Source: an uncultured Prevotellaceae bacterium (lineage in GTDB: Bacteria > Bacteroidota > Bacteroidia > Bacteroidales > Bacteroidaceae). From it: 64,000 bases of DNA. This document shows, in pieces, positions 34,438 through 43,027 of this stretch (its first letter is position 1; each line of letters starts with the position of its first letter). Below the pieces are notes generated by a model that did not search any database, was not told where the DNA came from, and was given only the letters and a program-made list of their open reading frames with translations. Position numbers and translations under genes: made by a program. The stretch covers positions 1 to 64,000 of the forward strand of contig CADAAR010000003.1 of NCBI GenBank assembly GCA_902785945.1, written 5' to 3'.

Positions 34438-36197
34438 GATAGTACAATCGCTATTGAGTGTAAGGATGGTAAATTCTTGTAACCAAGTCGTTCCATTAGT
34501 TTGCGATACAGAGGAGTCGTTTCATCGTGACATCCAACAAGCACTGTCTTATATTTCCCACTTCTTAACAGTTGCTTCGCATCGCGCATTGCCCATTCCA
34601 GAGATTCATCATCCTGCGTATAGGTAACATTATACCCATGACATCCAAGACGAATTGCTATATTACTACTGATTGTGTTGTGAGTACTCTGCATGAAGTA
34701 TGTGGGCTTCAGCGATGTCTCACCTTCATTTATCAATTGCATCAACAACTGTTCTGAGTTTTCCAGACAACCCATTGCAGTTCCTGTGATGATGGCATCG
34801 GGCTTTTCTATACCAGCCTTATTCAGAGTCTTTAATGATGACAACAAAGAGCTCTTCATAATCTTACCCATACGTCGGGCTTCTAACGGCTTTACATAGT
34901 CACGTATCTCTGCCAGTTCCTCTTCTGAAGTGATTTCAACTTTTGAGAGTACCTTTATATCACATTCTGAATGAGACAAGGAAATCGGTGCTGCGGGTGA
35001 AAGCGAGAAGACTAGTGAGGTGTCATTTCCGCCAAAGCCAAAAGAATTACAGACCACATTTTGGAGTTGACAGGATTCCTCGCCCATTGTGGGAACGATC
35101 ACACCTTCAGCAGCCTGCGTCCATCCCAGATTGGCAGGCACAAACTGATGCGTCAGCGCCAGTATGCAGATAACAGCCTCTATACTACCAGAAGCACTCG
35201 TTGTATGACCAGTAAAAGATTTCGTGGAGCTAACCAAAGGCATCTGATCGCCAAACAAACGCTTTAATGCGACACTCTCGGAAAGATCATTATTAGGCGT
35301 ACCTGTTCCATGAGCATTCACATACTGAATATCCTGTGACGCAAGACCAGCTATTGTTAATGCTTCTTTCATAGCCAAGTAAGCGCCTTCGCCATTATCT
35401 GAGGATGCCGTTTGATGAAAGGCATCGCATGCGTTGCCATAACCAGCGAGATAGGCATGGGGCTTGACTGCTCTCCGACTGGCTCCGGATGCTGTTTCCA
35501 TCACCAGGAAGGCGGCACCCTCACCTAGGTTTAATCCTGCTCGATTGGCATCAAATGGACGACATTGTTCATGATCCAGGATCATCAAGGAATTAAAGCC
35601 GTTCAGATGGAAAACAGATAAAGCCTCCGACCCACCAGCGACGACTATGTCGGCCTCGCCCTCTGCCAACAAACGAGCCCCCAATAAGATGGCATTAGCT
35701 GCTGATGAACAAGCTGTTGAGATGGTGGTATACTCAGCAAAGAAATCAAAATAATCAGCAATCATACGAGTGCTTGTGCCTGCACTGTGGTAATTTAAAC
35801 ATTTGAGCGCATCATCAGATTGTTCCAAATCCTTAAAGAAACTCTCTGTGACATCCATTCCTGCAACTGTCGTTCCAGAAACAAGCACGACTCGTAAGGC
35901 TTTCTCTTTTACCATTGCGCCATCAACGCCAGCATCTTCCAAAGCCTGGCGAACAGCGAGCATACCCATCAGCGTGGTACGATTCACCAGCGATGCATTA
36001 TTCAGGCCCAACTGACTACGCATATCGTCATTCGACATAGGCACCTCGCCTACAGGCAATTCCCTGTGGGTAGAGTTCAGATATCTCATTGTGCCAATAC
36101 CTGATCGTTTCTCTTTCAAAGAGGATAGCACAGATGGCTTATCAAGTCCGATAGCACAGATGATACCTTCACCTGTAATGACGATATTATCCTTCAT
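34425..36197 (-). CDS. Ketosynthase with a fused degenerate ketosynthase-like C-terminus
   Basis: A 590-residue protein. Residues 1-400 form a complete KAS I/II-type ketosynthase with the triad Cys163 (STACSSA), His296 (NAHGTGTPNND) and His331 (KSFTGHT) and the C-terminal NSFGFGGNDTS. Residues about 410-590 resemble another ketosynthase N-terminal half (AIITGTAMGCLENSEQLLM, NTISSNIAIRLGCHGYNVTY) but lack the Cys-His-His set. The extra half could act like a chain-length factor in cis or aid dimerisation. Chain extension on ACP is the expected role. Confidence 0.85.
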   Translation of the reverse strand: MKDNIVITGEGIICAIGLDKPSVLSSLKEKRSGIGTMRYLNSTHRELPVGEVPMSNDDMRSQLGLNNASLVNRTTLMGMLAVRQALEDAGVDGAMVKEKALRVVLVSGTTVAGMDVTESFFKDLEQSDDALKCLNYHSAGTSTRMIADYFDFFAEYTTISTACSSAANAILLGARLLAEGEADIVVAGGSEALSVFHLNGFNSLMILDHEQCRPFDANRAGLNLGEGAAFLVMETASGASRRAVKPHAYLAGYGNACDAFHQTASSDNGEGAYLAMKEALTIAGLASQDIQYVNAHGTGTPNNDLSESVALKRLFGDQMPLVSSTKSFTGHTTSASGSIEAVICILALTHQFVPANLGWTQAAEGVIVPTMGEESCQLQNVVCNSFGFGGNDTSLVFSLSPAAPISLSHSECDIKVLSKVEITSEEELAEIRDYVKPLEARRMGKIMKSSLLSSLKTLNKAGIEKPDAIITGTAMGCLENSEQLLMQLINEGETSLKPTYFMQSTHNTISSNIAIRLGCHGYNVTYTQDDESLEWAMRDAKQLLRSGKYKTVLVGCHDETTPLYRKLMERLGYKNLPSLHSIAIVLSCGK

Positions 36198-36202
36198 CTT
36201 TT

Positions 36203-36460
36203 TTACTTCTTTCTGTTTTGGGATACGTATTCTGCTATTGTACGAACACTCTTGAAGATAGCCTTACCCTCAGCAGGGTTAGCCAATTTGATACCATAAT
36301 CTTTTTCCATTAAAACGATCAGTTCTAATGCATCGATAGAATCAAGCCCAAGGCCTTCACCAAAGAGGGCGTCATCGGTATCGATATCATCTGGAGACAT
36401 CTCTTCCAGATTCAAAGCCTGGATAATTTTCTTCTTTAATTCTAAAATCAATTCTTCCAT
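36203..36460 (-). CDS. Acyl carrier protein 2 of the polyene cluster
   Basis: An 85-residue ACP with phosphopantetheine Ser41 in GLGLDSIDALEL, closest to classical FabD/F-type ACPs. It lies between two ketosynthase genes (5 bp and 2 bp gaps) and is the best candidate for the extension-cycle carrier. Confidence 0.88.
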   Translation of the reverse strand: MEELILELKKKIIQALNLEEMSPDDIDTDDALFGEGLGLDSIDALELIVLMEKDYGIKLANPAEGKAIFKSVRTIAEYVSQNRKK

Positions 36461-36462
36461 TA

Positions 36463-38109
36463 TTATTTTTTCGTTATAAGTTTAAAATCTGCTTCAAAAT
36501 TGCCTTCATCCTTATAGTCTAACCATCCTGCAATGATGCTTTGCAGGCTTTGGTCGTTGAATGTTGAGGCCAAAACATTGTGCATCAGTTCTTCGTCCTT
36601 GGTATTCAATATATAGAAAGACGTTTCGGAATGATAACCATTGCGAAGGGCTATCTCACCACACACAATATTGGGCAGGGTGTATACAAAGAGTGAAGGA
36701 CTTGGGAAATAGTCCTCTCCTACCTCAATTGTTCGTTCATATTCTCTGTCAACCCAAACGGATGATGAATGATTAAACAAAACCACTGCTCTATCAGCAC
36801 ATTGCTCCTTACGAGGGTTTTCCTGTTTTAATAAGAGTTCACTTGCAATGAATCCCAACTGACAGAGCTTGTCCATTTTATAAAACTTGGGATAATTGCC
36901 TATCTGCTGTTTGTAGATTTCTGTGAGGTCAGAGGGGGATGTTATACGCACATGATGTTCAACAGAATAAGTATTTGCTGTATACTGTTGAGATGGGCTT
37001 GGCGCATTAAGTGCACAATAGACAGCAGCGTTACAACCACCAAATCCTGATATGACCTTCACAAATGATTGTTTGCTAATAGGCATAGGTTGAGCGGAGA
37101 TGTTCACACGTCCAGAGACGCCAATCTCGCTAAATCCCTTGGTACCAAGCAGTTCTCCATGCGCTACGGAGTGCATTGTGATAATTGTCTCAAGTATTCC
37201 AGAGGCACCAAGCGTATGACCAAAATAACCCTTCAGCGTATTCATTGGAATCTCAGACAAGCCAGAGGCTGCAATAGCCTTCGACTCCATCTGGTCGTTA
37301 TACATGGTTGCTGTTCCATGAACATTCACAGCTGAAAGCGTTTGTAGATCTACGCCCTTCGTTACATACTGAATAGCACTGGCACAACCTTCTCCCTTGG
37401 GCGATGGACTACTTATATGGTAGGCATCATTACGAAGTGCACCGTTTACAATCTGCCAACCAGTATCTGTTTTGGTTTGGCAACCCAATATCAATGTGGC
37501 TGCAGCCTCGCCAAGATTAAGGCCTAACCGCTCTATATCGAACGGGCGACAAGGTTCTGGCGACATGGCCTTCAGCGATTGGAAACCAGACACAACAAAA
37601 TGACTGATCACATCGCAACCCACCACGATGGCTGTATCATAAGAACCCGCATTTAGCATGCGTTGAGCCGTTATGATGGCTGCCACACCTGAGATACACG
37701 CATTACAGACAACTATTGGCTGAGTGCATATTCCCAGCAACTCTGCAATTCTCTTAGCAGACGCTGCTGGTTGTATCTTGTCGTAATCAGGAGAGGATAA
37801 TTGATCGATATTTGTCTTTGTGGTACTGACAACAAATAATGTACGACTGCTTGCCAAATCAATATCACAACCAGACAAGGCAGTCTTAACGCTATGGTAT
37901 ATCAGAGACTCAAACCAAGTCAGGCCTTTAACCTTCAGCTTCTTTTTTTGCTCGTCGCTGAATCGTGAAGCTATATAGTCGTCTTCTTTCCTTCCTGAAT
38001 AGCTAGCATAGGAAGAAAGTGCTGAGCGCCCTGATTTCAAAGCCTCATAGTTTTCTTCTGTAGTCGCGCCTAATGGCGTCAGTACATTATCAGCTATCCT
38101 ATATACCAT
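36463..38109 (-). CDS. Ketosynthase with C-terminal extension
   Basis: A 548-residue protein with a ketosynthase domain (1-370) carrying Cys138 (CNACISG), His264 (VNVHGTATMYND) and His298 (KGYFGHTLGASG). The C-terminal 170 residues (about 378-548) again look like an incomplete thiolase-fold segment (KLCQLGFIASELLL, LPNIVCGEIALRNGYHSET). The same design occurs in the neighbouring 590-residue ketosynthase, so the two may pair. The first domain begins without the usual VVITG strand residues (MVYRIADNVLTPLG), as in some ApeC/ApeR-type proteins. Confidence 0.82.
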   Translation of the reverse strand: MVYRIADNVLTPLGATTEENYEALKSGRSALSSYASYSGRKEDDYIASRFSDEQKKKLKVKGLTWFESLIYHSVKTALSGCDIDLASSRTLFVVSTTKTNIDQLSSPDYDKIQPAASAKRIAELLGICTQPIVVCNACISGVAAIITAQRMLNAGSYDTAIVVGCDVISHFVVSGFQSLKAMSPEPCRPFDIERLGLNLGEAAATLILGCQTKTDTGWQIVNGALRNDAYHISSPSPKGEGCASAIQYVTKGVDLQTLSAVNVHGTATMYNDQMESKAIAASGLSEIPMNTLKGYFGHTLGASGILETIITMHSVAHGELLGTKGFSEIGVSGRVNISAQPMPISKQSFVKVISGFGGCNAAVYCALNAPSPSQQYTANTYSVEHHVRITSPSDLTEIYKQQIGNYPKFYKMDKLCQLGFIASELLLKQENPRKEQCADRAVVLFNHSSSVWVDREYERTIEVGEDYFPSPSLFVYTLPNIVCGEIALRNGYHSETSFYILNTKDEELMHNVLASTFNDQSLQSIIAGWLDYKDEGNFEADFKLITKK

Positions 38110-38113
38110 GCTT

Positions 38114-38548
38114 TTATTCTTTTGTTATTGTTTCAAGAACCCCCCAACGCTTTCGCCATTCATCATAGAACTCCGGACTGTAAAGCACCAATTGGTAATT
38201 GGTATCCATAAAGACCTGAATACTATGACCAGTCGCTATCAGCGATTCATCGTCAGGGTCATGAATCTCATAATCAAACTCTATCTTGGCAGCTTCCGTA
38301 GGGCGATAGATAATATCAATACGAGGATGCATGCCATAACGAATAGGCTTCTTGTACTGGAAGCTGAGTTCTACTAACGGTGCAAAATAGCCATGATCAA
38401 AGAAACCCATGTACGTCAGATCGTATTTCTGACCAAATAATTCTCTGGCATCCTCGAAGTAAAGTGGATAGGAGCCATGCCAAACCACATTCATCGAATC
38501 GACCTCGCTGAACCTGATATCCAATATTTTTGATGCTTTCAACTCCAT
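38114..38548 (-). CDS. 4HBT-type acyl-ACP/CoA thioesterase
   Basis: A 144-residue hotdog thioesterase of the YbgC/FadM group (FSEVDSMNVVWHGSYPLYFEDARELF), with the catalytic Asp in EVDSMNVVWH. It may release or edit the polyene acyl chain or remove stalled acyl groups. I start it at the ATG at 38548 rather than a TTG two codons earlier. It lies 4 bp after the next dehydratase gene stop region and 4 bp from the ketosynthase. Confidence 0.82.
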   Translation of the reverse strand: MELKASKILDIRFSEVDSMNVVWHGSYPLYFEDARELFGQKYDLTYMGFFDHGYFAPLVELSFQYKKPIRYGMHPRIDIIYRPTEAAKIEFDYEIHDPDDESLIATGHSIQVFMDTNYQLVLYSPEFYDEWRKRWGVLETITKE

Positions 38549-38554
38549 AACCAA

Positions 38555-39007
38555 TTACTTTTCTTTTATTGCAATTTTCATCTCTGTCGTTACCATCGTT
38601 TTCTCACCTTGCTTTACCATTGCAGAGGCCAGGATCATACCAAACACTTCTTCCTTCACATCAACTATCGTCGTAATCTGTTGTCCTACTTCTGGAAGGT
38701 CTGTTATCTCCATGTTTCGGATAGCTCCAATAAAACCTATCTGGACAGCCTTCTTTAGCACATACTTATTAAAGTAACCAATACGGGCTGCACAAGTCTG
38801 AGCTATATTCTCAATGAGTCCGGATGCAGTAAAGCGACCATCCTCAACAAAGATATTATCCGCATTGATGTCTGTTTCGCATACAGTCCGCACCTTGTCG
38901 AACAGCACCAGTCGACTAATCATCATGAATGGTTCCTGCTGAGGCAACAACTCATGGATGTCAATGCTTCGAAGGAAAGCTTCAGACGGGGTTACGGGAT
39001 CTATCAT
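38555..39007 (-). CDS. Hotdog-fold dehydratase 2 (ApeP-like)
   Basis: A 150-residue protein with the hotdog pattern of FabA/FabZ-type dehydratases (LLPQQEPFMMISRLVLFD, GLIENIAQTCAARIGYF). The first block lacks the His of the HFP motif, replacing it with QQEPF, as in ApeP-like cluster dehydratases. It may form an active heterodimer with the other hotdog protein at 32721. ATG at 39007 is chosen; an in-frame TTG at 39025 would overlap the previous gene. Confidence 0.75.
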   Translation of the reverse strand: MIDPVTPSEAFLRSIDIHELLPQQEPFMMISRLVLFDKVRTVCETDINADNIFVEDGRFTASGLIENIAQTCAARIGYFNKYVLKKAVQIGFIGAIRNMEITDLPEVGQQITTIVDVKEEVFGMILASAMVKQGEKTMVTTEMKIAIKEK

Positions 39008-39012
39008 ATTTT

Positions 39013-39891
39013 CTATAATTTCCAAAAATCAAAGTAGTTATACCATTGAGTGGGATACATATTGAGCATGCGCTCTAATTCTAATACATAGTTATGAGCC
39101 AATTGTTCTATCTGCTTTGAACGAGGTGCCTCTTTATCGTAATCGAGGGGCGTTACGAAAATTCTGTACCCTTTTGTGGAATGTTTCATAACATTTACAG
39201 CCAACACATCAAGCCCGCGCATAGTTGCTACGCTAAATGGTCCTAAAGGTAGTTTCGCATCAGCACCCAATAATTTATCGATTACATATTTCTTTGATCC
39301 GAAAATCCTATCTGCTGGCATACTCATGATCTCTCCCTGCTGTAAAGCACAGTCAATAAGAAACAGATGACTCATATCCTCTTTGACAGGTATCATACGG
39401 ATGTTCTTGTCGGAGAACATGGTTGACCTGTTTTCCATCACAGATTCCTTCTCTCCAAAAAAGACCAAAGCATTAAATGGTTTATTATGGGATACTAGCG
39501 TATATCCAGCCATTTCATAGTTACCAATATGAGAGCTCAGTTGTATGAAAGCCTCTGGTTTATCGGCTAATTGCTGGAAGTACTCATAACCTTCGATTTC
39601 GAATTGGAACTTCTTTCCTGCATACATAGCAAATCGGTCAATAACCACCTGTCCAAACATACAATGGTTCTGGTAGGTTTTAACGAATGCTTTTAAAGGA
39701 GAACAGCCCCATCGTTCACGGAAATAGCGATAGATATGTTTGAAACCAGGACGGAACAAGCATGGGGGGATGACAAACACATTGGTGAAGATATAGATAA
39801 TTCTGATATCTATAACCCGTAACAGCGCTATGAGCCATTTATGCATCAGGCTGTTACCATATGTAGTGCCTTCCCACTTTCTTTGTTCCAC
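39013..39891 (-). CDS. LpxL/HtrB-like acyltransferase
   Basis: A 292-residue inner-membrane acyltransferase of the lipid A late-acyltransferase family, with an N-terminal membrane helix (about 18-45) and the catalytic box LSSHIGNYE. It probably transfers an acyl chain from ACP to a lipid acceptor, anchoring the pigment. The start is a GTG at 39891, supported by the family-typical KWEGTTYG that precedes the first ATG. It lies 5 bp after the third ACP gene. Confidence 0.82.
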   Translation of the reverse strand: MEQRKWEGTTYGNSLMHKWLIALLRVIDIRIIYIFTNVFVIPPCLFRPGFKHIYRYFRERWGCSPLKAFVKTYQNHCMFGQVVIDRFAMYAGKKFQFEIEGYEYFQQLADKPEAFIQLSSHIGNYEMAGYTLVSHNKPFNALVFFGEKESVMENRSTMFSDKNIRMIPVKEDMSHLFLIDCALQQGEIMSMPADRIFGSKKYVIDKLLGADAKLPLGPFSVATMRGLDVLAVNVMKHSTKGYRIFVTPLDYDKEAPRSKQIEQLAHNYVLELERMLNMYPTQWYNYFDFWKL

Positions 39892-39896
39892 GCTGA

Positions 39897-40139
39897 TTAC
39901 CCTACCTTGCTCTCTATGTAGTCACAGAACTGACTCAGTGTGGTTACGCCTGTCATCTCCTCAGGCTTGATCTTAAAGCCAAAGTTCTTTTCTACAATAA
40001 CCACGATATCCACAAAGTCAAGACTGTCGATGCCCATATCCTCCTTCAACTTCGCATCATCAAAAATCTTATCTTCATCAATTTCGAGATCATCAATGAG
40101 GAATGCTCTTACTTTTTCTTCAATTTCTGTTCTTGTCAT
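39897..40139 (-). CDS. Acyl carrier protein 3 of the polyene cluster
   Basis: An 80-residue ACP with phosphopantetheine Ser39 in DMGIDSLDFVDIVV. It is immediately followed by the LpxL-like acyltransferase gene (5 bp), which suggests a role in delivering the finished chain. All three ACPs of the operon keep the modified serine. Confidence 0.88.
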   Translation of the reverse strand: MTRTEIEEKVRAFLIDDLEIDEDKIFDDAKLKEDMGIDSLDFVDIVVIVEKNFGFKIKPEEMTGVTTLSQFCDYIESKVG

Positions 40140-40161
40140 AATTTTACTTTTATACTTAATA

Positions 40162-41268
40162 TTACATAACTTTTTTCACCACAAGTATCGAATGCCCCTG
40201 CCCCAGATGGTCATGGATCGTTTCAATCTCCAGACCTGCCTCTTCAATACAATGTTGCATATCTTCAGTGTTATACATCTTGGAATTACCATTAGCAATC
40301 GCTGTAAAATACAAACTTGTCATTGTTAAACAGAAAGCAGCGGGCTCAAAACGTTGTCTGTCCCATAACGTTTCCATTATATAGATTCGGGTTTGGGGGG
40401 TCATCGCTTCTTTAGCCCTTTTCAAGATACTAACGATCTCATCCATACTAAAGCAATCGAGGAACTGACTCATCCATATAGCATCAAGTCCACCCTCTCG
40501 CTGCGGGAATCGGGCATTGGAATCCAAAAGGTCTATACCATATCCGTGAATACGTTCAGCCCCCTCTTTACCATCAACGTTTTTTTGCATCATAGCAATT
40601 TGTTGTGGCAGGTCCAAAATGGTGACATCCGCCTCTTTATTATAGCTGACGCATTGTAGTGCCCATTTTCCTGTATTACCGCCCACATCATATAACGATT
40701 GCACATGGTGCTCATCAAAAATAATCTTCAATGCCTCTGGAAAAGAAGAGTCGCTATAGAAATGATCAAAGCCGAACCAACTCTTTTGAACTTGGTCAGG
40801 GAGACTGGAAAGGCCTTCGTAAACTGTAGGCCACGTGCCAAAATGTTTTAGTCCTTCTGGTTTACCATTTAAGAGCGATTCCTCAAGCTTAAACCATCCT
40901 TCATAATTAACATCATGGTTAAAGTCGATATTAACACGGGTTGCAGGATCGTTCAGCAAGAACCAGCCCGTTTTAGACAGCGAGAACCTATTCGTATCTA
41001 CATCGACTAAAATAATCCCTATACACAAGGATGCTTCTAACAGACATTTCACTGCATAGTCAGACTTCCCCGTTTCCTTACATATCTCCTCACGGGTTAA
41101 TCCATTCTTGGAATCACGAATTAAATCAAGGATACCCCATTTTAGCATAATGCGAGAGGCCTGAAAGACAACAGGCCCCCACGCAATAAATTCTGCTAAT
41201 CTCTGAGCTTCACGAGCCGAAAGAGACTCTTTTGTATATTTCTCTTCTAATGATGGAAACAAATTCAT
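40162..41268 (-). CDS. SAM-dependent O-methyltransferase
   Basis: A 368-residue class I methyltransferase of the acetylserotonin/caffeate O-methyltransferase type. A winged-helix dimerisation domain (about 20-115, GLTREEICKETGKSDYAVKC) precedes the SAM-binding fold (LYDVGGNTGKWALQ, ILDLPQQIAMM). It is a candidate for methylating the phenolic hydroxyl of the aryl head group, a known modification in aryl polyenes. It lies 10 bp after the small secreted protein gene. Confidence 0.83.
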   Translation of the reverse strand: MNLFPSLEEKYTKESLSAREAQRLAEFIAWGPVVFQASRIMLKWGILDLIRDSKNGLTREEICKETGKSDYAVKCLLEASLCIGIILVDVDTNRFSLSKTGWFLLNDPATRVNIDFNHDVNYEGWFKLEESLLNGKPEGLKHFGTWPTVYEGLSSLPDQVQKSWFGFDHFYSDSSFPEALKIIFDEHHVQSLYDVGGNTGKWALQCVSYNKEADVTILDLPQQIAMMQKNVDGKEGAERIHGYGIDLLDSNARFPQREGGLDAIWMSQFLDCFSMDEIVSILKRAKEAMTPQTRIYIMETLWDRQRFEPAAFCLTMTSLYFTAIANGNSKMYNTEDMQHCIEEAGLEIETIHDHLGQGHSILVVKKVM

Positions 41269-41278
41269 TTAATAAAAA

Positions 41279-41785
41279 CTATTTTGGTAATTCTTTCTTT
41301 AAGATGTCACCTAAAGCTTTTCCCGTAAGGGTTGCCCAGATTTTCATTCGGGCCAGTTTTGTTCCTATCATAAAGGCAGGTTCCTTACCACCAGTCAGTT
41401 TCTCCAGTGTGAATAGAACATTGCCATCCTTATCTATAATATTTGCATCACAAACAATGTAGCCCTCATCTGTAATGGTGTTTACTTTAACCATTATGGT
41501 ATAAGATGCATCTTGATAATCTCCAACCGCATACGTTTTTCCAATGCTAAGATTTGCACCAGACCTGAAGTTTTTTACAATTGTCGGTTTGTCTTCTTCC
41601 CAATCTTTCTCATATTCGGAAAACTCTTTTTCATTCATACCACAAATAAGGGCCTCAGAAAAATCAGCTTTAAAATTCAGACGAGCTCCCTTTATATCCT
41701 TTGGGAAGACGTTTTTAGTCACTGTCTGTGCATGACAATTAAATGCAAAGACTAAAGAAAATAAAATCGATACTAAAAATTTCAT
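41279..41785 (-). CDS. Secreted protein of the polyene cluster, unknown
   Basis: A 168-residue protein with a signal peptide (FAFNCHAQ, cleavage near residue 20). The mature part is rich in beta strands and Lys/Asp, with no catalytic motif I recognise. It sits between the main ketosynthase gene and the O-methyltransferase gene. Its operon position suggests an envelope role in handling the product. Confidence 0.6.
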   Translation of the reverse strand: MKFLVSILFSLVFAFNCHAQTVTKNVFPKDIKGARLNFKADFSEALICGMNEKEFSEYEKDWEEDKPTIVKNFRSGANLSIGKTYAVGDYQDASYTIMVKVNTITDEGYIVCDANIIDKDGNVLFTLEKLTGGKEPAFMIGTKLARMKIWATLTGKALGDILKKELPK

Positions 41786-41797
41786 GTTTTTGTTGGT

Positions 41798-43021
41798 TTA
41801 TAATTTCTTAATTACGAGTGCACTATTTGTACCACCAAAACCGAATGAATTACTGAGTACAGTGTTTACTTCTGTCTCTACAGTCTTGGCAGTGAGGTTT
41901 AACTTTTCAGAATACTCATCAGGATTCTCAAAATTTATGTTTGGTGCCACGAAGTTATTCTGCATCATAATGATACTATACACGATCTCACTGGCACCAG
42001 CCATCCAGCACTCATGTCCTGTCATTGACTTTGTAGAACTGATAAGTGCTCGCTGACCATTAAACAACTTTCCCAGAGCGATTGCCTCATACATATCCCC
42101 TTGCTGGGTAGATGTTGCATGCGCATTAATATAGTCGATGTCATCAAGTTCAATACCAGCATCCTTGATTGCTCGCGTCATCGCTATAACAGAACCATTA
42201 TCACTGGGTTCTGAGATACCACCACCGTTGCTAGAGAAACCGTAGCCAACTACTTCAGCTAAAATAGTAGCACCTCTGGCCACTGCATGATCATAATCCT
42301 CAAGCACAAGGGCTGCTGCTCCGCCACTTGGTATCAGGCCATCACGATCTTTATCAAACGGACGACTTGCCTTTGTTGGCTCATCCATACGTATTGAGAA
42401 AGCCCCAAGCGCATCAAACGATGCCATAGAGTAATAGTTGGTTTCCTGGGCTCCGCCACAAAGCACCATTTCCTGCAAACCCTGACGGATAAGCATATAA
42501 CCAAGTCCTATAGAGTGACTTCCGCTGGCACAAGCTGCACTGATGGTGAAGTTAACGCCACGCAGGTGGAAAATAGTACTAAGGTTCATATTCACTGTCG
42601 AGTTCATCGACTGGAATATGAGTCCATAACCCAGCATAGCAGAGTCGTGCTTCTCGTCCATTATTTGGGAAGACTCAATAACTGGCTTTGCTGAGGAATC
42701 ATTACCAAAGATACAGCCAACCTCGTTCTCACGAAGATATTGATCGTCAATATGCGCTTGCGCAAATGCTTGTCTACTTGCCATGTATGCATATTGAGCT
42801 TCTTCGGACATACCTGCTCGGGTATGTCTATCAAGCATCTGTTTGGTTATGACAGGTGTTTCTACAATACCAGTAAGGCCAGACCTATAACCATATTCAA
42901 GTCGTTCTGGTTGTAAACCTATACCTGATTTCCCTTCAAAAAGGGACTGCTTAACAGTTTCTATATCTGTTCCAAGGCAGGACCAAATGCCCATGCCTGT
43001 AATTACTACACGTCTTGCCAT
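41798..43021 (-). CDS. FabF-like ketosynthase of the polyene cluster
   Basis: A 407-residue KAS II-type condensing enzyme with Cys164 (SAACASGSHS), His301 (INAHATSTQQGD) and His336 (KSMTGHECWM) and the C-terminal NSFGFGGTNSAL. It is of plain FabF length, unlike the two extended ketosynthases of the operon. It is probably the ApeO-like enzyme for malonyl extension. The start lies 6 bp after the fabG-like gene. Confidence 0.88.
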   Translation of the reverse strand: MARRVVITGMGIWSCLGTDIETVKQSLFEGKSGIGLQPERLEYGYRSGLTGIVETPVITKQMLDRHTRAGMSEEAQYAYMASRQAFAQAHIDDQYLRENEVGCIFGNDSSAKPVIESSQIMDEKHDSAMLGYGLIFQSMNSTVNMNLSTIFHLRGVNFTISAACASGSHSIGLGYMLIRQGLQEMVLCGGAQETNYYSMASFDALGAFSIRMDEPTKASRPFDKDRDGLIPSGGAAALVLEDYDHAVARGATILAEVVGYGFSSNGGGISEPSDNGSVIAMTRAIKDAGIELDDIDYINAHATSTQQGDMYEAIALGKLFNGQRALISSTKSMTGHECWMAGASEIVYSIIMMQNNFVAPNINFENPDEYSEKLNLTAKTVETEVNTVLSNSFGFGGTNSALVIKKL

Positions 43022-43027
43022 TGAAAA

